The notes under the pieces: generated by a model
Told to the model about the DNA's origin: nothing
Databases searched by the model: none
The model's input: the letters and a program-made list of their open reading frames with translations, nothing else
NCBI GenBank assembly: GCA_003487005.1
Contig: DNFG01000019.1
Location: forward strand, 525 to 6,471
Direction: 5' to 3'
DNA from: Bryobacterales bacterium
Lineage (GTDB): Bacteria; Acidobacteriota; Terriglobia; Bryobacterales; Bryobacteraceae
DNA: 5,947 nt
Part shown: one piece after another, positions 5,935 to 5,947 of the stretch
Layout: the number at the start of each line of letters is the position of its first letter
How positions within the stretch are numbered: the first letter of the stretch is position 1
Made by a program: the position numbers and the translations under genes

Positions 5935-5947
5935 AGATCGGAAGAGC
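5935..5947 (+). other. Illumina TruSeq adapter remnant
   Basis: The last 13 bases, AGATCGGAAGAGC, equal the common core of Illumina TruSeq adapters. The break falls exactly after the conserved DLPK codons of gatB, where homologues continue with Gly. This is untrimmed library sequence, not genomic DNA. Confidence 0.93.

Overview
This window looks like a short, complete contig of ordinary chromosomal DNA from a GC-rich bacterium, most likely an acidobacterium of the Solibacter/Bryobacter kind. The hint comes from protein style, not from a database search. The citrate synthase has an acidobacterial-looking N-terminal stretch (EDFGLMTYDPGY). There is also an exported aldo/keto reductase with a twin-arginine-like leader, an exported ankyrin protein and a LolA-like secreted protein. 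I see no rRNA, tRNA, CRISPR array, transposase, phage gene or defence cassette.

Layout: (1) 1-1205 +, citrate synthase with its N-terminus cut off by the window edge, followed by a strong hairpin terminator at 1231-1270. (2) 1313-2470 +, a 385-residue ankyrin-repeat protein with a hydrophobic leader. (3) 2531-3928 +, an exported aldo/keto reductase with an intact catalytic tetrad and an extra C-terminal beta-rich domain. (4) 3931-4707 -, an exported LolA-like protein, convergent with the reductase (2-bp gap), with a 13-bp-stem hairpin inside its last codons. (5) 4655-5605 +, a CPBP-family membrane protease, divergent from gene 4 with overlapping 5' ends. (6) 5626 to the right edge +, the first 103 codons of gatB (Asp/Glu-tRNA amidotransferase subunit B). 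No stretch over 300 bases lacks a gene; the largest gap is about 107 bases (1206-1312).

The genes do not form an obvious pathway. Citrate synthase (TCA cycle) and GatB (tRNA-dependent amidation) are housekeeping. The middle four are envelope or exported proteins of uncertain role, and no shared function can be read from the sequence.

Both ends need caution. The last 13 bases (5935-5947) match the common Illumina TruSeq adapter core and interrupt gatB exactly where the conserved protein should continue. The first 24 bases are an exact copy of 136-159 inside the same gene and sit where a different N-terminal sequence would be expected. I therefore read this as a metagenomic or draft-assembly contig with end artefacts. 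I found no convincing new biological system. The more interesting biological points are the overlapping divergent starts, the reductase with the extra domain, and the CPBP protein lacking the usual Asn/Asp of its third motif.
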